In this document: in pieces, positions 31,400 through 38,772 of the stretch
Position numbering within the stretch: position 1 is the first letter of the stretch
Layout: each line of letters starts with the position of its first letter
Assembly (NCBI GenBank): GCA_965248805.1
Contig: CBDFKJ010000009.1
Coordinates: 930,001 to 994,000, forward strand
Length of the DNA stretch: 64,000 nucleotides
Reading direction: 5' to 3'
From: CBDFKJ01 sp965248805
GTDB taxonomy: Bacteria > Pseudomonadota > Alphaproteobacteria > UBA6615
Translations under genes and position numbers: made by a program
Notes under the pieces: model-generated
Databases searched by the model: none
What the model saw: the letters and a program-made list of their open reading frames with translations, nothing else
What the model was told of the DNA's origin: nothing

Positions 31400-33175
31400 C
31401 TAAAGCGAAAACACGTAAAGCATCGCGCCCCATGTCCGCATGCCGAGCGCCGGCCGGTTGCCGGCGGTTTGCGCGCCGGCGGCGACGGCAAGGTACTGCT
31501 TGTCGTTGACGGCAAACGTAATCCATGGGGCCTTGATCCCGATGCCGGTCTCGAAACGCCACAACTCGTCCAGGGTCTCGTCGTCGTGCGCGGTCAGCGC
31601 GCCGTCCTCCCATCCGGTGAAGACCAGACCGCCCGCAGTCACCAATGCGCCCGACTTGTTCGGATACTTGTACTTATAGCGGGTGACAACCTCGCCGGTC
31701 GTCACGTCAATCGCCGCGAGCAGACCCCGCGTCTGTGCCGGCATTCGCTTGCCGGGCTCCGGTTGTCCCGGTGCGTCGACACCGCGACCCTGCAGCGTGA
31801 TTGCCGGTGCGACGATGTCGGATTGGCAGCCGTCCTCGCTGCCTGCGTACGCGATACGCTTCAACGGGTGGTAGGCCGGCGGCTGCCACCGCACGGCCCC
31901 AGGATAGATGGGACACGCCGTCCGTGTGTCAGCGTCCAAACGTGGCGGAAGCGGCTCCGGCGCGCCGCCGGGCTTGTATTCCACCGGCATACCGGTGTTG
32001 GGATCGAGGCCGGCCGTCCACGTTATGTTGTCGACGTACGGGGTGGCCGCAATGTAGGCGCCATCTGTGCGGTCAAGTTCGTAGAAGAAACCGCCACGCC
32101 CGAAATGCGCGACGATCTGGCGGTCGCGTCCCATGAACGGCGCATTGATCAACAGGTGCGAGCCGTTTTCGTCGTGGTAGTACCACCTGTCGTAGTCCCA
32201 TAACTGGCTCGGCACGTATTGGTGATACCACCTGATCGCGCCGGTATCGACGTCGAAGGCAATCGCGCTGTTCGTGTACAGGTTGTCGCCGGGGCGGTAC
32301 TCGGGATCGGACGTCGGTGCGGGCGAGGCGGCGCCCCAGATCGTGAGTCGCTGCGCCGGATCATACGACCCGGTCGTCCATAGCGAGGCGCCACCGGTCT
32401 TCCAGGCGTCGTGGTCGTCCGCCCAGGTCTCGTGACCCGGTTCTCCCGGCCCAGGGACGGTGTACGTTCTCCAAAGCTCCTGGCCCGTGTCCGCGTCCAG
32501 AGCGGCAAGCCAGCCGCGCGCCCCGTGCTCGCCGCTGCTCTGGCCAACGAGAATTTTGCCGTCGACGGCAAGCGGCGAGGCGATGAACCCCTCCTTGTCG
32601 AGTAGGGCGCCGGCATGCCCCGGATGCTCGACGCGGGCGACCTGCTCGTCCCACAGGAACTCGCCGGTGTTGCGATCGACGGCCACTACGCGGCCGTCCA
32701 TCAAGTTGTGATAAACGGCATTGGCCCACATCGCCATGCCGCGAGTTCGGGCCAGTTCGTCTGGAGAGACGGCGGCATCTGCCTTCCAGACCAAAGTACC
32801 CTTGTTGCCCTGGCGCAGGTCGATCTTGTAAATGATTCCGGTGCCGGTATCGATGTACATGAAGCCATCGTCGACCAATCCGTGCTGATAGAAGTCGGCG
32901 AAATCCCGGCCCAGGAGCGCGTCGCTCATGGGCACGGTGAAGGCGACCCTCAGGTCGGCGACGTTGTCGCGGTTGATCTCACTCAGCTTCGAGTACCGGT
33001 GGGAGGCGTAGTTCTGGAACCCTAACAGCCAGTTCTGGGGCTCGTTTGCGGCGTTCTCCAGACGCGCCTTGGTCACGGCGGCCCCCCCCGCCGGCGACAC
33101 AAGCATCGTGGCAACAGCCGCTGCGACGATGGTCGATCGAAAAACGCGATGCCGCCCGCGCGGAACAGGTTCCAT
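31400..33175 (-). CDS. PQQ-dependent dehydrogenase 2, divergent metal site
   Basis: A 591-residue quinoprotein with an N-terminal signal sequence. It keeps the family signatures 'EYRPGDNLYTNSAIAFD' and 'SQLWDYDRWYY' (catalytic Asp327 plus Asp329), and Glu216 in 'SGEHGARGW'. It lacks the vicinal cysteines: the matching region reads 'SPDELARTRGMAMW'. The Asn that normally binds the metal is replaced by Ser284 ('WGAASPAP'). It resembles dehydrogenase 3 more than dehydrogenase 1. It is upstream of and coupled to pentapeptide-repeat protein 2; no cytochrome gene is attached. Substrate unknown. Confidence 0.9.
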   Translation of the reverse strand: MEPVPRGRHRVFRSTIVAAAVATMLVSPAGGAAVTKARLENAANEPQNWLLGFQNYASHRYSKLSEINRDNVADLRVAFTVPMSDALLGRDFADFYQHGLVDDGFMYIDTGTGIIYKIDLRQGNKGTLVWKADAAVSPDELARTRGMAMWANAVYHNLMDGRVVAVDRNTGEFLWDEQVARVEHPGHAGALLDKEGFIASPLAVDGKILVGQSSGEHGARGWLAALDADTGQELWRTYTVPGPGEPGHETWADDHDAWKTGGASLWTTGSYDPAQRLTIWGAASPAPTSDPEYRPGDNLYTNSAIAFDVDTGAIRWYHQYVPSQLWDYDRWYYHDENGSHLLINAPFMGRDRQIVAHFGRGGFFYELDRTDGAYIAATPYVDNITWTAGLDPNTGMPVEYKPGGAPEPLPPRLDADTRTACPIYPGAVRWQPPAYHPLKRIAYAGSEDGCQSDIVAPAITLQGRGVDAPGQPEPGKRMPAQTRGLLAAIDVTTGEVVTRYKYKYPNKSGALVTAGGLVFTGWEDGALTAHDDETLDELWRFETGIGIKAPWITFAVNDKQYLAVAAGAQTAGNRPALGMRTWGAMLYVFSL

Positions 33176-33279
33176 TTGGAACGGTTCTCCTCTTCGAAGT
33201 ATTATGAACAGTTTGGCAACATAAAGAGGCTAGCGCGAGCACATTCGGGCCTTAGGCACGCTCCGGATGGCCCAAAAAA

Positions 33280-33309
33280 GGAAAAGGCGGCACGGAGGCC
33301 GCCTTTTCC
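33280..33309 (-). terminator. Rho-independent terminator upstream of PQQ dehydrogenase 2
   Basis: A perfect 12-bp stem GGAAAAGGCGGC / GCCGCCTTTTCC with a 6-base loop, followed on the minus strand by six T (33279-33274). It would end minus-strand transcription about 100 bases before the dehydrogenase 2 start and lies 38 bases after a short open reading frame, so it may be an attenuator. Confidence 0.8.
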
Positions 33310-33347
33310 CGTGGGCCACGCGATAGCCCAATCACAAGATCATGGCG

Positions 33348-33428
33348 TCAGCGCAGACAGAAGAGGCTGCTCCGCCGTCCGCGACAAATGCCAGGGCTAA
33401 TCGACGTGGCACCTATAACAATAGACAT
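33348..33428 (-). CDS. Candidate 26-residue leader peptide
   Basis: A 26-codon frame (MSIVIGATSISPGICRGR and 8 more residues) begins at ATG 33428 with a very strong ribosome binding site, AAGGAGGGTGGTCC directly upstream. It is followed after 38 bases by a perfect terminator, and then by PQQ dehydrogenase 2. Strong initiation plus terminator suggests a leader peptide or small protein. It is not PqqA-like: it has no Glu-x-x-x-Tyr motif. No family recognised. Confidence 0.45.
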   Translation of the reverse strand: MSIVIGATSISPGICRGRRSSLFCLR

Positions 33429-33780
33429 TGGACCACCCTCCTTTCCGTTGTTGATTTCGGGTCGAATTATGCCCGTTAGCCCGCTTCGTTAACAGAGTGA
33501 ACATTCGCAAGAACGCATAAAGCATCCGCATGTGGCCGGGATCGCCAACTCTGAGTGCCGCGCCGGCTGTCTACGCCTGCCCCAGACGCGGAGGTTCGAG
33601 CGGCGCCGCCGGACCAAAAGCAGAAAATTTGCAATCGGCCGCCGCATCCGGGTCCACAGCGTCGCGTCGCTAGGCGCAAAGACCGCCCGCTGGCCTGACG
33701 AGTCGCCCGCCTCTCGCCTTTGAGGACCGGCGGCACTAGTGTGACCCCGCCAGTCGGTTTGCACGACACAACGCGCTGAG
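33429..33780. other. Region with no supported gene
   Basis: Divergent region between the short minus-strand frame and the malate/lactate dehydrogenase gene. The open frames present are arginine-rich shadows. Nothing else is visible. Confidence 0.4.
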
Positions 33781-34472
33781 GTGGGCGTGGACGACCCCGT
33801 TCTCACGATCGAGGACATCGAGGCTCTGGCCCGGCGAAGTCTGGAGCGCGCGGGCGCTACCCCCACTGCGGCGACCAGTGTCGCCCGCTCGGTGGCGGCC
33901 GCCGAACGCGACGGCATCGCCTCGCACGGCCTAGCCTTTGTGCCGATTTACTGTGCTCATCTGGAGTGCGGCAAAGTCAATCCCGTGGCCCAACCGAAAA
34001 GTGCGGTTCGAGGCTCGGTGGTCAGTGTCGGCGCCGATACGGGTTTCGCGCATCCGGCAATCGACCTCGGATTTGCCGAGCTGGTTCCGCTGGCGGAGCA
34101 ACAGGGCGCCGCGGTGTTGGCGTTGATGAACTCCTACAATTGCGGTGTGCTCGGCTATCACACCGAGGCGTTGGCCGCGCGGGGCCTGGCTGCGCTGGGC
34201 TACACCAACGCGCCGGCCTCGATCGCGCCGTGGGGCGGTACCCAGGCGGCGCTCGGTACCAACCCCTTCTCGGTGGCTGCGCCCGACGGCAAAGGCGGCG
34301 CGGCCTTCGTCGTCGATCAAAGCGCCAGCGTGGTCGCCAAGAGCGAGGTGATGAAGCGCCGGCGGTTGGGCGAGACACTACCGCTCGGATGGGCACTGGA
34401 CTCGAGCGGTGAGGCGACCACCGATCCCGAGGCCGCGATGCGCGGCACTATGGTGCCGGCCGGCGGCTATAA

Positions 34473-35926
34473 CAGCCCGTTGACGAAGTCCGGCGTGTCT
34501 GATTCTGTCTGAACATAGAGATTTAGACGGGCGTCGTGCGATGGCATTGAGACGATAGAGCGAGGTTCAGGGTGACCTCGTGGTGACATGGGCGGAGATG
34601 CCGCGTTCGCCTGGACACGCGTTTTTCGACCGGCTGCATGAGTTGCTGACCGAGTCTGGCTTTGACGGCTTCGTGGAGGCGACGTGCAAGCCATACTACG
34701 CACCTCGGATGGGGGCTCCTTCGCTGCCGCCGGGGCGTTATTTCCGGATGCACATGATCGGCTATTTCGAGGGCATCGGCAGCGAGCGCGGCATCGCTTG
34801 GCGCTGTTCGGATTCGCTGTCGCTTCGCGCGTTTCTGCGGTTGGCGAACCGGGACAAGGTTCCCGATCATTCCTGGTTGTCGAAGACGCGCGGCCGGCTG
34901 CCGCACGAGGTCCATGAAAAGGTTTTCGACTGGGTTCTGGCTCTCGTCGCCGCGCGCGGTCTGGTGAAGGGCGAGCGGATCGGCGTCGACGGCTCGACGA
35001 TGGAAGCCAACGCCGCCCTGCGAGCCATCGTGCGGCGCGATAGCGGCGAGACCTATCGCGAGATGCTGACGCAAATGGCGAAGGAGAGTGGCGTCGAAAC
35101 GCCGACGATCGACGACCTCGTCCGGCTCGATCGCCGGCGGAAGGGCAAGAAGCTTTCGAACAAGGATTGGACGAGCCCGACCGATCCTGATGCGAAGATC
35201 GCGCGGATGAAGGACGGCACCACGCATCTGGCCTACAAGCCCGAGCACGCGGTCGATCTCGACACCGGCGTCATCGTTGCGGCACCGATCTATCCAGCCG
35301 ATGAAGGCGACACGACGACTTTGCCTGGGACGCTGGAGGCGGCCGCGCGCAACCTCGCCGAGGTCAGCTTGGCTCCAACACGGGCAGAGCCCTGCAGTCT
35401 CGTTGGCGACAAGGGCTATCATTCACGCGAGGGGCTGAAAGACCTCGACGGCGGCGTCTGGAAAACGCGGATCTCCGAGCCGGAGCCCGCCAACGGCTAT
35501 CTGCGCTGGCATGGCGACCAGGCGGCACGTCAGGCTGTCTACGCCAACCGGGCGCGATTGAAGTCCGGCGTCGCGCGGAACGCCATGCGCAGGCGCGGTG
35601 AGATGGTCGAGCGCAGCTTCGCCCATGTCCTCGACCGTGGCGGCATGCGCCGCGCGTTGCTGCGGGCGCGCGAGAACGTCCACAAACGCTACCTGATCCA
35701 TGTCGCCGGGTTCAATCTCGGCATTCTGATGCGCGCGCTGTTCGGATCAGGCACGCCGAGGGAGGCTGCGAGTGCAAAGAGCACCCTTTTGTTCGTTATT
35801 CAGTTCGATGCTGCCCTGGCGATCGCCATCGTGGCGAACATCGAAGGCAAACCAGCCATGCTCGTTATCATCATCATCGTCGCCCCCGAAACCGATTGAT
35901 CAAAGCGCGACTTCATCACCGGGCTG
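34473..35926 (+). mobile_element. IS5/IS1182-group insertion sequence, intact
   Basis: 1454 bp bounded by imperfect inverted repeats (left CAGCCCGTTGACGAAGTC, right complement CAGCCCGGTGATGAAGTC, two mismatches in 18). A 4-base duplication ATAA flanks it at 34469-34472 and 35927-35930. It carries one intact transposase gene and interrupts the malate/lactate dehydrogenase gene. Confidence 0.9.
34580..35899 (+). CDS. IS5/IS1182-group transposase, intact
   Basis: A 439-residue DDE transposase with an N-terminal DUF772-type domain ('LPPGRYFRMHMIGYFEGIGS', 'VPDHSWLSKTRGRLPHEVH'). The DDE core includes 'RIGVDGSTMEANAAL', 'EPCSLVGDKGYHSREGL' and 'GEMVERSFAHVLDRGGMRR'. The C-terminus ends in an unusual hydrophobic tail ('LAIAIVANI', 'MLVIIIIVAPETD'). 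A related but frameshifted copy lies at 43720-45053. The family placement between IS5 and IS1182 groups is uncertain. Confidence 0.88.
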   Translation: MVTWAEMPRSPGHAFFDRLHELLTESGFDGFVEATCKPYYAPRMGAPSLPPGRYFRMHMIGYFEGIGSERGIAWRCSDSLSLRAFLRLANRDKVPDHSWLSKTRGRLPHEVHEKVFDWVLALVAARGLVKGERIGVDGSTMEANAALRAIVRRDSGETYREMLTQMAKESGVETPTIDDLVRLDRRRKGKKLSNKDWTSPTDPDAKIARMKDGTTHLAYKPEHAVDLDTGVIVAAPIYPADEGDTTTLPGTLEAAARNLAEVSLAPTRAEPCSLVGDKGYHSREGLKDLDGGVWKTRISEPEPANGYLRWHGDQAARQAVYANRARLKSGVARNAMRRRGEMVERSFAHVLDRGGMRRALLRARENVHKRYLIHVAGFNLGILMRALFGSGTPREAASAKSTLLFVIQFDAALAIAIVANIEGKPAMLVIIIIVAPETD

Positions 35927-36261
35927 ATAAGGGGGTCGCGGCGGCGCTGATGGTCGAGTTGATGGCGGCGTGCCTCACCGGGGCCACACCGGGCGCCACG
36001 GCGTCATCATTCGTGACGACCGAGGGCGGCCCGCCGCGCACCGGCCAGTTTTTCATTGCCATCGATCCGGCGGCCACGGCTCGCGGGCATTTTAGTGAGC
36101 GCCTCGACGCCGTGTGCCGGGCGTTCACGCAAGGCACCGCGACGCGGCTGCCGGGATCGCGGCGCCAGTCGGCGCGAGAACGCAATCTGCGCGAAGGTGT
36201 CGCCGTCGACCGAACGCTCTACGAGCAGGTCTGTACGCTCGCAAACGGGGCGGAGGCGTAA

Positions 36262-36661
36262 GCGGCGGTGGACTCGTGTAGGGGTCAGGTTCCGCACGTT
36301 CAATCGGAACTGTTGAGCCCCGGCCGCCGCGCGTCGCCAGCGACTTCAGCACCAGCGTGGATCGATTCCGGCGCTTCAATTCATGGCCCCGAGGCAAGAG
36401 CACTATTTGCGGGCCGACAGCACGGCTGCGACGTCCTTGCCCTCCTAGCCGTCCTAGTAGTTGACATGAGACACCGAGGGCGGGGCAGGTCGAGGTGTGC
36501 CGGCGCCGCTCCAGATCACCCGAGGTCACGGTCATTCGTGCGCCCCGGTCGCGCACCGGCATCTGCCGCGCCAACCGTCGGGCGAGCGTTGAAGGGCCGA
36601 TCGATTAATGCGAGGATTGATAGGGTCACGGAACGAACTTGGGATAACGAGGGAGACAGTG
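36262..36661. other. Region with no supported gene
   Basis: Between the split dehydrogenase and the cytochrome gene. Frames here are short and arginine-rich. The last 15 bases hold the ribosome binding site (GAGGGAG) of the next gene. Confidence 0.4.
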
Positions 36662-37180
36662 GTGTTCACTCGGCCGAAGGAACAGTTTTCCAATGCGGCG
36701 CTCCTGCTGTTGGCTGGGGTCCTTTTTCTCGGCCTTGCGACCCCGGCCGCCGCGCAGTCCGTCAAAATGGGGCGCGATATCTGGTATAGCCAGGCCGACT
36801 GCACCGACTGCCATGGATGGGCCGGCAACGGCGTCCCTGATGAGCCTCGTTCATCGCCGGGCGCCAACCTGCGCGAAACCGCGTTGACTCCGGAACAGAT
36901 CGCGGAGGTCATTCTGTGCGGCCGGCCCGCGACTTCCATGCGAGCCTACGACCGGCGCGCGTATACCGACGACCGCTGCTATGGCATGACGCGCGCAGAC
37001 CTGGGCCGGGATACGCCGCAACGGGGTGCCGTTACGTTGGTGAAGCGCCACGCCGATGCACTCGCGCTGTTCATCACCGAGACGTTCAAGGATGAGGGCG
37101 AGGTGACCCTCGAGGTATGCATCGAGCTGATGGGGGCGGATTCGATCCGCTGCGACGAGCTGCGCGCGCTCGCGAACTGA
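36662..37180 (+). CDS. c-type cytochrome near PQQ module 3
   Basis: A 172-residue exported cytochrome. The signal peptide runs to about residue 31 ('LLLLAGVLFLGLATPAAAQ'). The haem motif is 'QADCTDCHGWAGNG', followed by 'GRPATSMRAYD' with a likely Met ligand. Extra Cys occur in 'EVILCGR', 'DDRCYG', 'LEVCIEL' and 'IRCDEL', a pattern seen in small cytochromes near quinoprotein dehydrogenases. The start is GTG 36662 (or 36659) behind GAGGGAG. It converges on pentapeptide-repeat protein 3 with 8 bases between stops, so it belongs to the module in space but not in the same transcript. Confidence 0.88.
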   Translation: MFTRPKEQFSNAALLLLAGVLFLGLATPAAAQSVKMGRDIWYSQADCTDCHGWAGNGVPDEPRSSPGANLRETALTPEQIAEVILCGRPATSMRAYDRRAYTDDRCYGMTRADLGRDTPQRGAVTLVKRHADALALFITETFKDEGEVTLEVCIELMGADSIRCDELRALAN

Positions 37181-37188
37181 CGTAGTTG

Positions 37189-38673
37189 CTATCGGCTCCC
37201 GGCCTCTGGCTCGAAGCCGGGTGGCAGCAGGGCGTTCTCGAAAATCGTGCCGGCGGTCTGCGTCTCTGCCATGTTCGCGAAGCTTAGCCGTGAGTTGGTG
37301 AAGTTAGCACCGGTCAGATTGGCGCCGCGCAGGTTGACTCCATACAGGTCGGACGCGCTGATATCCGCTTGCGAGAGATCGGCCTCGACAAAGCTGGCAT
37401 TACGCATCGTCGTCAAAATGATGTTTGTGCCCACGAGATTGGACCGCGCGAACTGTGCGTCATCCAGCCAAGCTTGATTGATGTTCGAGCCGCTGAAGTT
37501 GGCGTCGTGCAGGCGGGCCTCGCGCAGATCCATGAGACTTAGGTTGGCGTTGCTAACGTCGGCGCGGATCATCTGACACCTGCTGCCGAATGCGCCCTGA
37601 AGCCTGGCGCCGGCCAGATCGGCGCGGTCAAGCCGCGCCTCGTAAAGCATCGCCTCGGAAAGGTTGGCGCCGCGCAGATTGGCCCGGCGTATGATCGCGC
37701 GGTTGATGTTGGCCTTCTCCAGGTTGGCGCCCGCCAAGTTAGCATCCGTGAGGATGGCGCCGTGGAGGTTGGCACTGGACAGGTTGGCGCCGGCGAGGTT
37801 GGCCCCGGTGAGGTCGGCGCGCTTGAGGTTGACCTTGCTGAGGTCGCAGCCCGGGCAATCCAGGGCGCGCTTGATCAGGAGATCCTGCTCGGATTGACCC
37901 GGCTCCGGCAAGGACGCGAGACGGGCCTCGCGGTCGGTAATGTCGCCGCTCAAGATGGCCTCGAAGTGGGTGGTGCTCTCGAATTCGCCTTGCGTGGGCA
38001 ATCGATTCCCCGGGTTCACCACGAACTGCCCAGCGCCGCGCAAATGATGCCACTCCATGATTAGGTCGAGCCCGGTCTCGGGTTCCTCTTGCAGGCACCG
38101 TCGCTTGACGAACACGCCCTGGTACGGGCGCTCGCCCTCGAGTTTGGGCAGCTCCTCGCAGGTCCATTTCGCATCGGCGTAGCGGCCCATGAGGTAGCCG
38201 GAGAGCGTCGAGCCGCGTTCGCGCAAGGTCAGATCAACGCGGTCGTCAGTGATCATGCGAAAGCCCATCATGAACCCGTCGCCATCGAACAGTGCCGAGA
38301 CGATGACCGGGATCGCGTAGGCCGAGGTGTACTGGTAGAGGTTGATCTGGCTCGTGAGCCGCTTCGCCTTGGCCCAAAACTCGGGCTCGTCATCGTACTG
38401 AAAATAGACTTCGTGATACCCTGTCTTCTCCTCGGGCGGGCACTTCGCGTACTCGGTCCAGTCGGCGAGCGGCCGCGCCGGCGGGCCCCCGCCAGTACCG
38501 CAGGCGTAGTCGATGTACTCGTTCGTCGGCATTTCCCGCGCGTGCGCGCCTGGGGTCAGGTCCCACACAGACGGCGCATACAGGCCGGCTTGCTCAAGCG
38601 CCTCTTTCTGGGCGGCGGCGGTCGAAGCGGCCGCCATCGCGACGAAAAGCACGAGGAGTGAGGATCGTCTCAT
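37189..38673 (-). CDS. Secreted pentapeptide-repeat protein 3 of PQQ island
   Basis: A 494-residue paralogue of the proteins at 25180 and 29908. Signal peptide: residues 1-21 ('SSLLVLFVAMAAASTAAAQ'). The shared domain has 'YACGTGGGPPARPLADW', 'KTGYHEVYFQYDDEPEFW', 'IPVIVSALFDGDGF', 'WTCEELPKLEGERPY' and 'FVKRRC'. 'LDCPGCDLSKVNLKRADL' starts about 40 pentapeptide repeats. Repeat register and wording are closest to protein 2. The ATG at 38673 has GGGAG upstream. It follows PQQ dehydrogenase 3 after 99 bases that include a hairpin. Confidence 0.85.
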   Translation of the reverse strand: MRRSSLLVLFVAMAAASTAAAQKEALEQAGLYAPSVWDLTPGAHAREMPTNEYIDYACGTGGGPPARPLADWTEYAKCPPEEKTGYHEVYFQYDDEPEFWAKAKRLTSQINLYQYTSAYAIPVIVSALFDGDGFMMGFRMITDDRVDLTLRERGSTLSGYLMGRYADAKWTCEELPKLEGERPYQGVFVKRRCLQEEPETGLDLIMEWHHLRGAGQFVVNPGNRLPTQGEFESTTHFEAILSGDITDREARLASLPEPGQSEQDLLIKRALDCPGCDLSKVNLKRADLTGANLAGANLSSANLHGAILTDANLAGANLEKANINRAIIRRANLRGANLSEAMLYEARLDRADLAGARLQGAFGSRCQMIRADVSNANLSLMDLREARLHDANFSGSNINQAWLDDAQFARSNLVGTNIILTTMRNASFVEADLSQADISASDLYGVNLRGANLTGANFTNSRLSFANMAETQTAGTIFENALLPPGFEPEAGSR

Positions 38674-38726
38674 GGGTACAGCTCCCGGCGATCGGCGCCG
38701 ACGGGCGGGTTCGCCCCGAAAAGAAC

Positions 38727-38752
38727 GGGGCGGGCCGTTTCCGGCCCGCCCC
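38727..38752 (-). terminator. GC-rich terminator after PQQ dehydrogenase 3
   Basis: A perfect 10-bp stem GGGGCGGGCC / GGCCCGCCCC with a 6-base loop, 20 bases after the dehydrogenase stop, followed on the minus strand by GTTCTTTTC. It lies between the dehydrogenase and pentapeptide-repeat genes, in the same relative place as the hairpin after dehydrogenase 1. Confidence 0.7.
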
Positions 38753-38772
38753 AGCATAGCGCTCCTCAAAGA

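Larger units (their letters stand above)
33781..36261 (+). pseudogene. Malate/L-lactate dehydrogenase family gene split by an IS
   Basis: An Ldh_2-type NAD(P)-dependent oxidoreductase (malate, lactate, sulfolactate or ureidoglycolate substrates). The 5' part (33781-34472) encodes 'RDGIASHGLAFVPIY', 'NSYNCGVLGYH' and 'SIAPWGGTQAALGTNPFS'. The 3' part (35931-36261) encodes 'AALMVELMAACLTGAT', 'GGPPRTGQFFIAID' and 'RLPGSRRQSARERN'. Removing 34473-35930 (the IS and one copy of the ATAA duplication) rejoins 'AGGYKGVAAALM' in frame and gives an intact protein of about 340 residues. The gene is otherwise undamaged, so the insertion is recent. GTG start at 33781 or 33787. Confidence 0.88.

Noticed and set aside
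33348..33428. PqqA precursor peptide
   Set aside because: The 26-residue frame has no Glu-x-x-x-Tyr cross-link motif, and no pqqBCDE genes are in the window.
36262..36661. Hidden gene between the split dehydrogenase and the cytochrome
   Set aside because: All frames are short and arginine-rich with no recognisable motif or good ribosome binding site.
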